Source: an uncultured Microcaldota archaeon (GTDB lineage: Archaea; Micrarchaeota; Micrarchaeia; CAILAH01). Taken from it: 42,136 nucleotides of DNA. Positions 1-9,969 of this stretch are shown one piece after another. Location of the stretch: positions 1 through 42,136 of the forward strand of contig CAILAH010000059.1 in assembly GCA_903832205.1 (NCBI GenBank), read 5' to 3'. The notes under the pieces were generated by a model. It had not been told where the DNA came from and did no database searches. It worked only from the letters and a program-made list of their open reading frames with translations. The position numbers and the translations under genes were made by a program. The first letter of the stretch is position 1. Every line of letters begins with the position of its first letter.

Positions 1-1
1 G

Positions 2-229
2 AAAGTGATGGCAGATACGACGAATGTTTCAAAGTTTAGTGCGAGGCCGGGGACGGAGGCCGCAGCGATGGAGCAGGTTGACAGGAGAGTAATAATGGAG
101 AGAAGCAAGGAAATGGATGGGGGCAAGCAGATTGTTGTTGACAGAAAGGGAATGAAGATTGGGGACAGGATAAGGGTAAAGCTAATTTCTGCGGGAGTTG
201 CGTATATCAAAGGAAAACGGATAAAGTGA
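2..229 (+). CDS. C-terminal fragment of archaeal MiaB-like / CDKAL1-type tRNA (t6A37) methylthiotransferase, truncated by window edge
   Basis: TNVSKFSARPGTEAA motif followed by TRAM-like C-terminus GDRIRVKLISAGVAYIKGKRI; frame open at the left edge. Confidence 0.75.
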   Translation, partial: KVMADTTNVSKFSARPGTEAAAMEQVDRRVIMERSKEMDGGKQIVVDRKGMKIGDRIRVKLISAGVAYIKGKRIK

Positions 230-257
230 GAAAAAAATTACGAAAGAAAAATAGGAA

Positions 258-1157
258 TTATGAGCCGGAAGAGCTTGAAGCAGTTTGCGCTGCCTTCTGG
301 TTTTGGTGGAATTCGTGCCAGCTGTCAAGCGATGCCTGCTTTCTGAACCATTCCGCACCTTCTGTAGTGAACCCTGCTGGTTGTGCCAAAAGCCTTTTCT
401 TCTCAAGCTTGTCTAAACGGCGCATTATCCCTAGAGTGGTGGTTGGTTTGAGCATCATGGCAAGATAGCCATCGACGCCGTATCTTTCCACTGCCGCATA
501 GGTTTGGTAAACGTGGCTTTCCCAAGTCAGCCTGAGGATGATGTTCTTTGTTATTGTAAATGCGATGGGGACCGCAAAAACGCTGCTTATAAGTGCGCCC
601 TTACCTGCCGTTTGCTCTATGCTCGAAACAACATTAGGGAGGCCATTATAGGCTGCAAGGGCTATGCCCAAGGAAATAAAGAAATCGCGGCCAAAGGAGC
701 CATCAACAAACCAGAAGCCCCCTGGATTATCATGGATCCCCTTATCATAAGGATTGGCACGGCTTGACGGCTCGGTTGCAATCTCGAGAAACAAGCGGTC
801 TATGTTTGGTATCCGGGTAATTAAGGAAAAACTTCCCCAGAAACACTTGGGAGGAGGGCGATACAACTGCCTTAGTATTAGAATGTTGTTCAGTGCCCAA
901 AGGCGCGCCTGCTCTGCATTCAAAACTCCGGTAAATGGCAAGTAGAGGCCTTCATCGGAAGTTGTGTTGCCGCGCATTCTGCCATAGGATACCTGGCTTT
1001 CCATCCATTCTTTGAGAGGTGCAAGCGGGACGCCTGACAGCTGGGACATACGACCTGCTACTTTGTCAGAAGTTATTTCATGATAGCGGAAAAACGTGCG
1101 GGATGCTTCCGCGAGTTTCTTGCTAGGCTGTTTGTTTCTAGCAAAAGTTGCGTTCAT
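258..1157 (-). CDS. hypothetical protein, 299 aa
   Basis: long ORF with no opposing coding signal; no family recognised. Confidence 0.6.
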   Translation of the reverse strand: MNATFARNKQPSKKLAEASRTFFRYHEITSDKVAGRMSQLSGVPLAPLKEWMESQVSYGRMRGNTTSDEGLYLPFTGVLNAEQARLWALNNILILRQLYRPPPKCFWGSFSLITRIPNIDRLFLEIATEPSSRANPYDKGIHDNPGGFWFVDGSFGRDFFISLGIALAAYNGLPNVVSSIEQTAGKGALISSVFAVPIAFTITKNIILRLTWESHVYQTYAAVERYGVDGYLAMMLKPTTTLGIMRRLDKLEKKRLLAQPAGFTTEGAEWFRKQASLDSWHEFHQNQKAAQTASSSSGS

Positions 1158-1233
1158 GTGATTATTATCACTGACAAATTTAAAAAACGGAACTTATCAA
1201 GTAAGAAAAAATTACGAAAGAAAAAATAGAAAA

Positions 1234-2445
1234 TTACTGGTCGGAGCCGCCGTCCTTGTCTTCCGTGCTCACGGTCTCGAAATCTATCTTTCCGATCGTG
1301 ACCGTGTGGATGCGGGTGCCGTCGACGAGCTGCCACATCTGGCCTGAGTGGTAAAGCCCCTGCTCGGGCTCTTTGCCTGCGACGTTGATCTCGACCTCAA
1401 CCATGGTGTTGCCGTTGCTCGAGCCTATGAACGCCTTGCCCAGCTTCAGGGTGATGTTCTTGCTCACCTTGACAATGGAGCTCTCGCCGTGGTCGTTGCT
1501 GCTGTCATCAACCAGTATGCCGATTGCGACCGTTGTCTTTGCGCACAGGTCCTTGGGCGCATTCGGGTCCTGGTAGAGCTCATCGCCGAACTCTATCGGG
1601 TCCAAAACCAATTCGCCTGACTCGGTTGTGACGCTGTAGCCGTCCTTGCCAATCCTCACGCCCTCCTTTGTGAGCGTGTAATCGGGAGTTACGACCTTGA
1701 GGTCCGCAACCAGGATATCGCCCTCCTCATCCCAGGACTCGACGCCCTTTGATGTGAGCTCGACATCGAACTCGCCGACCTTGAACTTTGCTGTGCCATC
1801 TTCGCTCAAAATCATCGTGCTTGTTTCCTCGCCTGATACTGCGTTGAGCAGCACCCTGCTTGTGTAGTAGATTTCATCAACGGACTGGTCCATCAGCTTC
1901 ACGCCGTAGCCGTTCACGACCTCGGCCTTGCCTCTCGCAATAACCGTAACGTCGCCGTTCTCATCCCTCAGGAGAAGGTCGCCATTGTTGCTTGAGAGCG
2001 TTGCGGTATACTCCTTGTCGCCGATCTGCACCTTGTCGCCCATTTTTACGAAAACCTGGTTGCCCGCGACACTGAGCTTGAGAAGCACGTTTGCCGTAGT
2101 TGTTGAAATGCACTGGTGGCCCGCGTCCTGCTGGCCGCCGTCCGCGACAACTGCCGCGTCTGCGCCCGCATCAACGGGGCCTGCATCCTTGTGGCCTACA
2201 TCCAGGCTTGGAACGCCTGCATCATACAGCTGGCCTGCTTCAGGCTGCGAGGTTCCTGCATCATCCTTCACCTCTGCTGAAGAGAGGTCGGTGTTGCCCT
2301 CACATGCCATAAGGCTTCCTGCGAGCAGGAGCGCGCTAAATGCGGCGGCTGCCCTGTTGATTTTTGCCTTCTTTCCCCTAAGCAGCTTCACCTGGTTTGC
2401 ATCGATAGAATCCTTTTCCTTCACAACTGGTTTTATTTCAGACAT
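1234..2445 (-). CDS. putative lipoprotein / S-layer-like surface protein with DAG-repeat linker
   Basis: LLLAGSLMAC lipobox, Asp/Ala/Gly-rich linker (DAG..DAGPVDAGADAAVVADGGQQDAG), beta-rich body; TATA-like gtttataaac upstream. Confidence 0.7.
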   Translation of the reverse strand: MSEIKPVVKEKDSIDANQVKLLRGKKAKINRAAAAFSALLLAGSLMACEGNTDLSSAEVKDDAGTSQPEAGQLYDAGVPSLDVGHKDAGPVDAGADAAVVADGGQQDAGHQCISTTTANVLLKLSVAGNQVFVKMGDKVQIGDKEYTATLSSNNGDLLLRDENGDVTVIARGKAEVVNGYGVKLMDQSVDEIYYTSRVLLNAVSGEETSTMILSEDGTAKFKVGEFDVELTSKGVESWDEEGDILVADLKVVTPDYTLTKEGVRIGKDGYSVTTESGELVLDPIEFGDELYQDPNAPKDLCAKTTVAIGILVDDSSNDHGESSIVKVSKNITLKLGKAFIGSSNGNTMVEVEINVAGKEPEQGLYHSGQMWQLVDGTRIHTVTIGKIDFETVSTEDKDGGSDQ

Positions 2446-2597
2446 TAAACAACCTCCTAGTGATTTTTAGGACGTGCCGATGTTTATAAACGTTTCCATT
2501 GGCGCAAAACCGCAGGGCGGTATGCAAATGCCCCCTTCCAATTCGGTGGCTAGCTTATTGCTACTGTTTTTTATTAGTTGATATGCATAATCTATGC

Positions 2598-3572
2598 ATG
2601 AATGAGGCGAAGTACATCCCCTGGACAGAGAAGTACAGGCCGGCCAGGGTCAGCGACATTGCAGGGCAGAAGGAGATAGTGGAGCGCCTCGAGTCCTATG
2701 TGAGGGAGAAAAACCTTCCAAATCTTCTATTTGCCGGGCCTGCAGGGGTGGGAAAGACCACCGCGGCCATTGCCATTGCAAAGGAATTGTACGGGAAAGA
2801 GTTCAGGGAAAGCTTTTTGGAATTGAACGCGAGCGATGAGCGCGGCATTGATATTGTCAGGGGCAAGATAAAGGATTTTGCAAGGTCGGTGCCCATAGCG
2901 AACGTGCCGTTCAAGATCATATTCCTGGATGAGGCGGATGCGCTCACATCCGACGCGCAGAATGCGCTCAGGAGGACGATGGAAATGTACGCCAACGTCA
3001 CCAGGTTCATACTTTCATGCAACTATTCATCCAAGATAATCGAGCCCATACAGAGCAGGTGCGCCATGTTCAGGTTCACCCAGCTGAAGAGCGAGGACAT
3101 CGAGAAGATGATACACCACATCTCAAAGGCGGAGGAGATGCAGCTGCCAAAGGAGGCGGTGGACGCGCTCATTGATGTGGGCGAAGGCGACATGAGAAAG
3201 ACTATCACGCTCCTGCAGAGCGCAGCGCTCTACTCAAAGAAGATTACCGAGAAGCAGGTTTACGGGCTTGCCGCAAAGGCGAAGCCGAAGGAGATTTCAG
3301 AGATAATCGAGAAGGCCTATGCGGGCGAGTTCGCAGAGTCGAGGAAGATGCTTGAGAAAGTGATGGTCGGCTATGGGATGAGCGGGCAGGACGTGCTCGA
3401 CCAGATATATTCGGAGATTGTGAAGATGAACATCCCGGACATGGCCAAGGTGCGGCTCGTTGACAAGGTGGGCGAGTACAACTTCAGGCTTTCGGAAGGC
3501 GCGGATGAGAGGATACAGATTACCGCGCTGCTTGCGCAGATTTCATTGGAAGGGCGGACGGAGAAAAAATAA
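2598..3572 (+). CDS. rfcS: replication factor C small subunit
   Basis: WTEKYRPARVSDIAGQ, GPAGVGKTT Walker A, FLDEADALT Walker B, ALRRTMEMY; likely start at ATG 2598, not the ORF-track start 2499. Confidence 0.95.
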   Translation: MNEAKYIPWTEKYRPARVSDIAGQKEIVERLESYVREKNLPNLLFAGPAGVGKTTAAIAIAKELYGKEFRESFLELNASDERGIDIVRGKIKDFARSVPIANVPFKIIFLDEADALTSDAQNALRRTMEMYANVTRFILSCNYSSKIIEPIQSRCAMFRFTQLKSEDIEKMIHHISKAEEMQLPKEAVDALIDVGEGDMRKTITLLQSAALYSKKITEKQVYGLAAKAKPKEISEIIEKAYAGEFAESRKMLEKVMVGYGMSGQDVLDQIYSEIVKMNIPDMAKVRLVDKVGEYNFRLSEGADERIQITALLAQISLEGRTEKK

Positions 3573-3669
3573 TGATACGCCAAGGGAAGAGGGCGGGCAG
3601 GAAAAAAGCAATGAAGTGCATGGAAGAGGACAGATGAGAAAAATGATGATTATGAAAGAGGGGATTTGA

Positions 3670-4230
3670 ATGGGTAAGTCGCTGTTGTTTATCATATTGC
3701 TGGTTGCCGGCATTGCCGTGTTCACGGCCGGATGCATAAAGCCGCAGGACGGCTCGGATACCATGACGTTCGAGAAATCCATCATAAATGATGCCAAGGC
3801 CAGATATCCTGACGCAAACATCGTGGAGATTGAGGGCTCTGAAATGAGTGCCGGCGTCAACATGACAAACGTGCGCGTCTCATTTGGCATTGGCACCATC
3901 TGCCCCTCCAGGATGAGGCTGAGGTACAAGAACACGTTCGGCTATGAGACGGGCGTGCCGACCTACATAGTGAAGGACTGCGAGTACAAGTGCGAGGGCA
4001 ACTGCATAATCACGGGCGAGGAAGAGGCAATCATTGCTGCGCACAAGCTGCCCGGGACCGAGCAGGTGCAGGCATTCATTGGCGACGGGACGGGGATTAA
4101 GACTTCCGCGGCATACTCTGCGGAGTTTGGCACCTGGCTGGTCACATTCAACAGGCAGTCGGATGGCTCAAAGATGGTTGTGAAGCTGACCTCAATGAAT
4201 CCAAGCGTGCTTCAGATTGAAATGGAATAG
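3670..4230 (+). CDS. hypothetical lipoprotein
   Basis: signal peptide with AGC lipobox. Confidence 0.6.
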   Translation: MGKSLLFIILLVAGIAVFTAGCIKPQDGSDTMTFEKSIINDAKARYPDANIVEIEGSEMSAGVNMTNVRVSFGIGTICPSRMRLRYKNTFGYETGVPTYIVKDCEYKCEGNCIITGEEEAIIAAHKLPGTEQVQAFIGDGTGIKTSAAYSAEFGTWLVTFNRQSDGSKMVVKLTSMNPSVLQIEME

Positions 4231-4238
4231 GTGGTAAA

Positions 4239-4709
4239 ATGAAACTGAATGCGAAAATAAGCCCGGAAGAACTGAAGAAGGATTACCCGACCCTTTGGGA
4301 TGTGGGGCAGAAAACAAAAAGGCTTGCCCCGATAATGCTCGGTTCCTACATTCTTATGTTTGTTTTCTTCATAATAGCTTACGCCGTTTTGAAGAGCAGC
4401 AATCTCGCAGCATTCGTTTTTGGCCTGGGAATCACGATCATTAGCTTATCCGGAATTTACTCGTACTTCGTCATTTTACCAAAAAGCGCGCAATACGGGA
4501 AAGAACTAAATGAGCTGGCGCAAAAATTGATGAAACAGGATAAAAACGCCACAACAGAAGCTACTGCGAAGCTAATAGGGTTGCAATATAGTGTATCGAA
4601 AACTCCCGGGCTCCTGACTTTCAACTCTCTAATGGCACTATTGTTTTCAGTAGTCGGGCTTCTGTTCGGAATATTTATGATGGTCGGGGGCATCCTATTT
4701 AAGTTATAG
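4239..4709 (+). CDS. hypothetical membrane protein
   Basis: several hydrophobic segments; 8 nt after the preceding stop. Confidence 0.6.
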   Translation: MKLNAKISPEELKKDYPTLWDVGQKTKRLAPIMLGSYILMFVFFIIAYAVLKSSNLAAFVFGLGITIISLSGIYSYFVILPKSAQYGKELNELAQKLMKQDKNATTEATAKLIGLQYSVSKTPGLLTFNSLMALLFSVVGLLFGIFMMVGGILFKL

Positions 4710-4803
4710 GCTTCTTTTTCCCAAATTCTACGTTCTTGTGCAGGAAGATGCAACTTGACATAGAGATTTAATGATTATACTGAAACTATATGCGGTAACC
4801 CAC

Positions 4804-6120
4804 ATGCGAATCGACAGATTTTACTTCATCGTTTTCTTGGTTTTAGGAGCTTTGTTATTCGGATGCACTCAGCCAACTTACAAAGGTTGTGCATATGATA
4901 ATCCAACTTGTGGCCAGGATCATTTATGTACAAATAATACCTGTGTTCTTAGGCAAGGCTGCCAGTATGCCAATCCTTCTTGTTCTCCAGGTTATGATTG
5001 CATTTCCAATGACTGTGTCTTAAGTGAAAGGGATCCGCTAAATAAAATCAACTCATTGTTTAACCAGGCAGATTATTCCCAACAAGGCTTCATGTATTAT
5101 GCCGCCGATTTATACAAGGAAGGCCTTTTCCCTTCCCTGCCGTATTTGACCCCGATAAAGAACCAGGGCAATAGAGGCAATTGTTGGGCATTTACCCAAG
5201 TGGCCGCTGCTGAAATATTTTCACTTAACAGGCCAGACCTATCGGAACAAAATTATGTTTTCTGGAGATATGCCACAGGACGGCCCGCACCAGAATTAGG
5301 AGTGCCCATTGGCCTTGAAAGCGAATGGCCTTACAATCCTGCTCTTTGTAAGGCTCCCCCCTATTACGAAGGAAATTCCCAGATGGGCGAATATGTTGTT
5401 TCAGGCCAAACCTTTCCCTGTGGCCTGCCGGATGTTCCCAGCCCGTCCTGGACTGATGGGAAACACAGCAGCGTAAGTGGGAATACTGTCACCTACACGG
5501 GTGGAGGGATTCCCAGCGGAACAATGGGGGATGGCCAAGGAATCATTGTTGATGATACCACAATCCAATCATATGTGCCAATTAATAGCAAGTTCGGAAG
5601 ATGCATGATTGGCCAATCACTAAATATAGACCATCCAACCGACAAAGATATGGAGAAAATAATTACCCTCCTTATTGACCTTAGGTATCTGGTCGGGGTC
5701 GATATTTACAATATGAACGAAATATCTCCTCAAGGGTTTGTTCACGGCGGCATTACGGAATCAAGCCAACACGAGGTTCTCCTGATTGGATTCGTGCCTA
5801 ATGCAAAAGTACCGAATGAAGTTAAACAAAACCCATACTATAGCAGCGGCGAAGTAGGATATTTCATAGCCAAAAACTCAGCGACAACAGGCAGTGGAGA
5901 TTATGGATTTATTTATTTCCCCTATTCGTGGCTTAAGGCCAACATGTGGAGTGCCAGTGAATACAGATATGATGTTAATTCAACAATTTATCAAGATTGC
6001 CCTAAAAGGCCAGATGCAGGTGTTCCAACAGATATTCCTGTGGGCGATTCACCATGTAAATCTGGATTTGACTGTTATACCAATCAATTATGCAATAATG
6101 GCTTTTGCCAGAATTCATAA
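4804..6120 (+). CDS. papain-like (C1 family) cysteine peptidase lipoprotein with N-terminal Cys-rich modules
   Basis: LFGC lipobox; PIKNQGNRGNCWAFT (active-site Cys), HEVLLIGF (His), YFIAKNSATT (Asn). Confidence 0.85.
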   Translation: MRIDRFYFIVFLVLGALLFGCTQPTYKGCAYDNPTCGQDHLCTNNTCVLRQGCQYANPSCSPGYDCISNDCVLSERDPLNKINSLFNQADYSQQGFMYYAADLYKEGLFPSLPYLTPIKNQGNRGNCWAFTQVAAAEIFSLNRPDLSEQNYVFWRYATGRPAPELGVPIGLESEWPYNPALCKAPPYYEGNSQMGEYVVSGQTFPCGLPDVPSPSWTDGKHSSVSGNTVTYTGGGIPSGTMGDGQGIIVDDTTIQSYVPINSKFGRCMIGQSLNIDHPTDKDMEKIITLLIDLRYLVGVDIYNMNEISPQGFVHGGITESSQHEVLLIGFVPNAKVPNEVKQNPYYSSGEVGYFIAKNSATTGSGDYGFIYFPYSWLKANMWSASEYRYDVNSTIYQDCPKRPDAGVPTDIPVGDSPCKSGFDCYTNQLCNNGFCQNS

Positions 6121-6144
6121 CTGAAATGGCACTTATGTTATCCG

Positions 6145-8091
6145 TTATTTTTCCCAGGGCTTCTTTTTCTTGAATACCTGCTTCAGCCCAAAGATTATCA
6201 GGGCCAGGATAATGGCGCCGAATATTACGGCCGCCGCGCTCAGCATGGTGAGGAAATTCGCGTCCTCGGCAATCTTTTTCTGCGCATTCAGCTCCTTTAC
6301 GGCCTCATCGGCATACTGCTCTGCGAGCACGGGGTCGTCATAGAGCACCGAGGTTGCATTTGCGATGAGCGCGGAGGCCCTCGCGGTGTCTGCCGAGAGC
6401 TTCTTTGAATTGTTCAGCTCGGTGAACAATGCCTGCGCCTGCGCAATGCTGCTGTTTGCGGAAATGAACGCGCCCTTCTTTGCATTGAGCAGCGACTGGG
6501 CATCGCTCAACTTTGAGACGAGCTCGGTGAGCTTTGTGTAGGCCGTGTCCAGCTCATAATTATCAATGTCCTCGCCGGTCGTGTTAAGCAGGAACTCGAT
6601 GCGGTCCGCCGTGTAGGGAACCTTATAGTAGTCAAGCTCCGACCGTATCTGCGCGTAGGTCTGCTGCGCATCCGTAAGCTGCGACTTGTAATTGTCGATG
6701 CGCTGGTTTTCAACGCCTTCTTCCGAGTCCTGCACATGGGAGAGCGACGCATAGCGGATCTCAAGCTCTTTGAGCATTACGTTCGCATCCGCATAATTCC
6801 CGCTGTCGATGTTATTGTTAACTGAAGTGAGCTCCAGGAATATCTTGTTTGCCGCATACTGGAGCGAGCCGGAGAGGTTCGCCGAAAGCGCCTGCGTGTT
6901 TGCGGCAAGCGCAGTGCTGCGGTTCTGCAGGTTCGCCTTTACCTGCGGGCCGAGGAAAGACGCATCGCCCTCAAGCTGCGGGCCGATGCCCTTCAGCGTG
7001 GAGTAGGCAACGTCATACTTGGAATCGTTGAGCTGTGCGAATGCGGCCGCAAGCGCGGTCCTATAGGTTGGGCACCTGTCTATTGTGTTTATCTTGATAT
7101 CACTCGCAACGGTGTAGAGGCTGCATACCGCATCAACTTTCTTGGATGTTTCCGCAAAGAGCGAGACGACATCACCTTCGCCGAGCAGGCTTGACTTGTT
7201 CAGGTAGAGAATGATGAGCGACTGGTTCTTGTAGTCAGTCACATAGAGCTGGTCCCCTGATGGGAATATGCCGGAGATTTGCTTGAACTTGTAGGTTGAG
7301 TTGTCAATGGAGTAGACCACGCGGCCGTCAGATTTGAGCAGGACCTCTATGGATGTCTTTTCGTTCTGCACCACGTATATGTAATCCGCATCGACCGCCA
7401 CAAAATGCGGGTTGGAAAGCGTGCTGCCCGAGCTGCCCCTGCCGTATGATTGCGAGTAATTTTCCTCATTTGTGAATACGGCAATCCTGTTGTTCTCCGT
7501 GTCCGCAATGTATATGGTGTCGTTGTAAACGAAAAGGCCTTCGGGGTACTTGAAGATGGCATCGCCGATTCCCAGGTAGTTCCAGCTTATGCTGCTCTTG
7601 AACACGTACTTGTTGGGGCTGTACTCCGAGAGCACGTTTACCTGGCCTTTGTCGCGGTCAAGCATGTAAATTGTGTCCTTGGATGCGGCAATGGCCGCCG
7701 GGTACTGGAGCGCGTAGGATTCGCTGTCGCCCTTGAACTTGAACTCGCCCGTGTTCTTGTCGAACTTGAACACCTTGCTTCCCTTGTCGAGCACGTAGAG
7801 GTAATCGCCGTCAACCCATGCACTAACCACGTTGGACATGTAATCGTCAACGCCCGGCCCCACCGCGCCGAAAGACTTGCTTGTGCGGAACTTTCCTGTG
7901 GGCTCTATGTAGTACTTGTACACGAGGCGGTCGTCGTTATACCAAATGTAAATGTAGCTGCCGTCAACGAATACGCCCTGCGGGTGCAGGTCCGAGCGCG
8001 GCACATAGGTGCTGTTAAGCTCGAACCTTGCGGCGCACGCTAGCGGCATAATAAGAAGCAGCGCGAAGAGCGCAATAATTATTTTTTTCAT
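6145..8091 (-). CDS. NHL/beta-propeller-like repeat protein with coiled-coil region and C-terminal TM anchor
   Basis: repeats such as YPEGLFVYNDTIYIADTENNRIAVF; C-terminal AAAVIFGAIILALIIFGLKQVFKKKK; likely start MKKIIIALFALLL. Confidence 0.75.
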   Translation of the reverse strand: MKKIIIALFALLLIMPLACAARFELNSTYVPRSDLHPQGVFVDGSYIYIWYNDDRLVYKYYIEPTGKFRTSKSFGAVGPGVDDYMSNVVSAWVDGDYLYVLDKGSKVFKFDKNTGEFKFKGDSESYALQYPAAIAASKDTIYMLDRDKGQVNVLSEYSPNKYVFKSSISWNYLGIGDAIFKYPEGLFVYNDTIYIADTENNRIAVFTNEENYSQSYGRGSSGSTLSNPHFVAVDADYIYVVQNEKTSIEVLLKSDGRVVYSIDNSTYKFKQISGIFPSGDQLYVTDYKNQSLIILYLNKSSLLGEGDVVSLFAETSKKVDAVCSLYTVASDIKINTIDRCPTYRTALAAAFAQLNDSKYDVAYSTLKGIGPQLEGDASFLGPQVKANLQNRSTALAANTQALSANLSGSLQYAANKIFLELTSVNNNIDSGNYADANVMLKELEIRYASLSHVQDSEEGVENQRIDNYKSQLTDAQQTYAQIRSELDYYKVPYTADRIEFLLNTTGEDIDNYELDTAYTKLTELVSKLSDAQSLLNAKKGAFISANSSIAQAQALFTELNNSKKLSADTARASALIANATSVLYDDPVLAEQYADEAVKELNAQKKIAEDANFLTMLSAAAVIFGAIILALIIFGLKQVFKKKKPWEK

Positions 8092-8130
8092 CATAAACAA
8101 CAACCCCCTATATTTTGAACTATACACGGC

Positions 8131-9897
8131 TCACGCAAGCCTCTGCTTGGTTATCCTGAGTATGTGCATGAGCAGTGAAATCTCTTTCTCTGATAGCGTC
8201 TTATTATACTTTTCGAGATAGAGGTCGGCGTCCCTCTTGGGCACGTAGGTGTAGAGCGTCTTGCCATAGGCCACGTCCTTGCCGAACATCACATCATCAA
8301 CCGAGATTGCCACCTCGGCGCCCTGCTCGGCCTCAGGGATGGACTCCTTGTCTTCCTGTATTGCCCTTATCTTGCCGAGTATCCTGCCGTTCTCATCAAT
8401 GATTGTGGCCTCGGGCCGTATCCTGCCAACCTCGATCTTGACCCCGAACACGGCTGGCTTGCTCGCGCGGAAGCATAGGCCCGGCAGTATGTGCATCTGC
8501 GCCACCGGCTGCAGCTTGTCAATCACGTTGCGCTTCTCCTCGGCCTCCTGCTCCTCCTTCCACTTGAAGAAGTTCTCGATGAGCTGGTATATCACGCCCT
8601 CCACGAATATGGGGACCTTGCACTCGCGCGCGTACTGGTCCACGTCCTTTGGCACCTTCGTGTTGAATACGAGTATGGCGCGGTCAAGCTTGTTCTGTAT
8701 TCCCACAGCGGAGCAGTCAGCCACATCCTTGCGCGATACCGCGCCTATGCCGACGCTGCGCACCTTAATGCCCGCGTGCGAGAGCAGGCGGATTGCCGCC
8801 TCCAGCGAGCCAAGGGTATCGGCGCGTACGGTGACGCCCTCGCCGTCGCTGAACGAGAGCACGGAGGAGACCTCTTCCTTGAGCTCATCAATCGCCGGGT
8901 CGTCTTCGCCCGTCACCACGATGAGCGTTGAGCCGGGGATTGCATCCTCCAAATCGGGCGCCGCAATCTTGATTCCTGCCGCTGCGCCCACGATTGTGAC
9001 ATTTGAGAACTTGTCTTTGGGGTCGCGCATCTCATCCAGCGGCCTGGGCCTGAGCATTGCGCGGATATGCGTCACCCTGTGCCCACCGAACGTTGCGAAC
9101 GCAATCTTGTCGTTGACGCGGATTGCGCCGTCGTAAAGTATGGCATCAAGGGTTTTGCCAAGGCCGGGCTCCTCCTTCACCTCAATGATGCTGGCGCGGC
9201 CTGGCGCGGACTGGTTGATGTGCAGCCGGTTCTCAAGGAACTTCTGCGCAAGCCCCGTGAGCATGATGAGCACCTCTGCAATGCCCTCGTGCGTCTTTGC
9301 GCTCACGGGCACGATTGCAATCTCCTTGGTGAAATCGCCAATGCGGTCGAACCTCTCGGAATTGAACCCGTGCTCCGCGAGCTTTGAGACGGTATTGTAA
9401 ATCTTGGTGTCAAGCTCATCCTGCGTCATTTTCTGCTGCTTCTGCAGCGATTCCATCACCGAATTGGTCTTCTGCGACCTCCACCCCTGCACCAGGTCAA
9501 CTTTGCTGAGCGCGACTATGAAAGGCGTCTTATACTCCTTGAGTATGTTCAGCGCCTCGATGGTCTGCGGCTGGAAGCCCTGGGATGCGTCAACGACGAG
9601 GACGGCAATGTCCGCGATTGAGCCGCCCCTCTTGCGCAGGCTGGTGAACGCCTCGTGCCCCGGCGTGTCGATAAAGAGAAGTCCGGGAACGGTGATTTTG
9701 AGCTTCATCTTCTCCAGGAGAGGGCCGCCGATGCTTTTGAGCACTTCCGTCGGCACCTCACTGGCGCCAATGTGCTGGGTGATTGCCCCCTTCTCGTGCT
9801 TGTGCACGTTCGTGTTCCTGATTGAGTCTAGGAGCATCGTCTTTCCATGGTCTACATGGCCCATGACCACCACAATGGGCTGCCTAATGAATTCCAT
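8131..9897 (-). CDS. infB: translation initiation factor aIF5B
   Basis: MGHVDHGKT G1, DTPGHEAF G3, SKVDL G4, full eIF5B-like domain order. Confidence 0.95.
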   Translation of the reverse strand: MEFIRQPIVVVMGHVDHGKTMLLDSIRNTNVHKHEKGAITQHIGASEVPTEVLKSIGGPLLEKMKLKITVPGLLFIDTPGHEAFTSLRKRGGSIADIAVLVVDASQGFQPQTIEALNILKEYKTPFIVALSKVDLVQGWRSQKTNSVMESLQKQQKMTQDELDTKIYNTVSKLAEHGFNSERFDRIGDFTKEIAIVPVSAKTHEGIAEVLIMLTGLAQKFLENRLHINQSAPGRASIIEVKEEPGLGKTLDAILYDGAIRVNDKIAFATFGGHRVTHIRAMLRPRPLDEMRDPKDKFSNVTIVGAAAGIKIAAPDLEDAIPGSTLIVVTGEDDPAIDELKEEVSSVLSFSDGEGVTVRADTLGSLEAAIRLLSHAGIKVRSVGIGAVSRKDVADCSAVGIQNKLDRAILVFNTKVPKDVDQYARECKVPIFVEGVIYQLIENFFKWKEEQEAEEKRNVIDKLQPVAQMHILPGLCFRASKPAVFGVKIEVGRIRPEATIIDENGRILGKIRAIQEDKESIPEAEQGAEVAISVDDVMFGKDVAYGKTLYTYVPKRDADLYLEKYNKTLSEKEISLLMHILRITKQRLA

Positions 9898-9969
9898 GCC
9901 GGCACCTTTGCATCACTACTATTCATTCGTAATATAAAGCTTTTTAATTTTCAGTGAGATGTAGATGGC

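Noticed and set aside
2598-3572. Possible inteins in RfcS, MCM or aIF5B
   Set aside because: All three proteins read through their conserved motifs without insertion.
7450-8043. 197-aa plus-strand ORF opposite the NHL-repeat gene
   Set aside because: Antisense shadow of a real CDS with third-position bias on the other strand.
8279-9136. 285-aa plus-strand ORF opposite aIF5B
   Set aside because: Entirely antisense to a confidently identified conserved gene; Ser/Thr/Ala/Pro-rich mirror translation.
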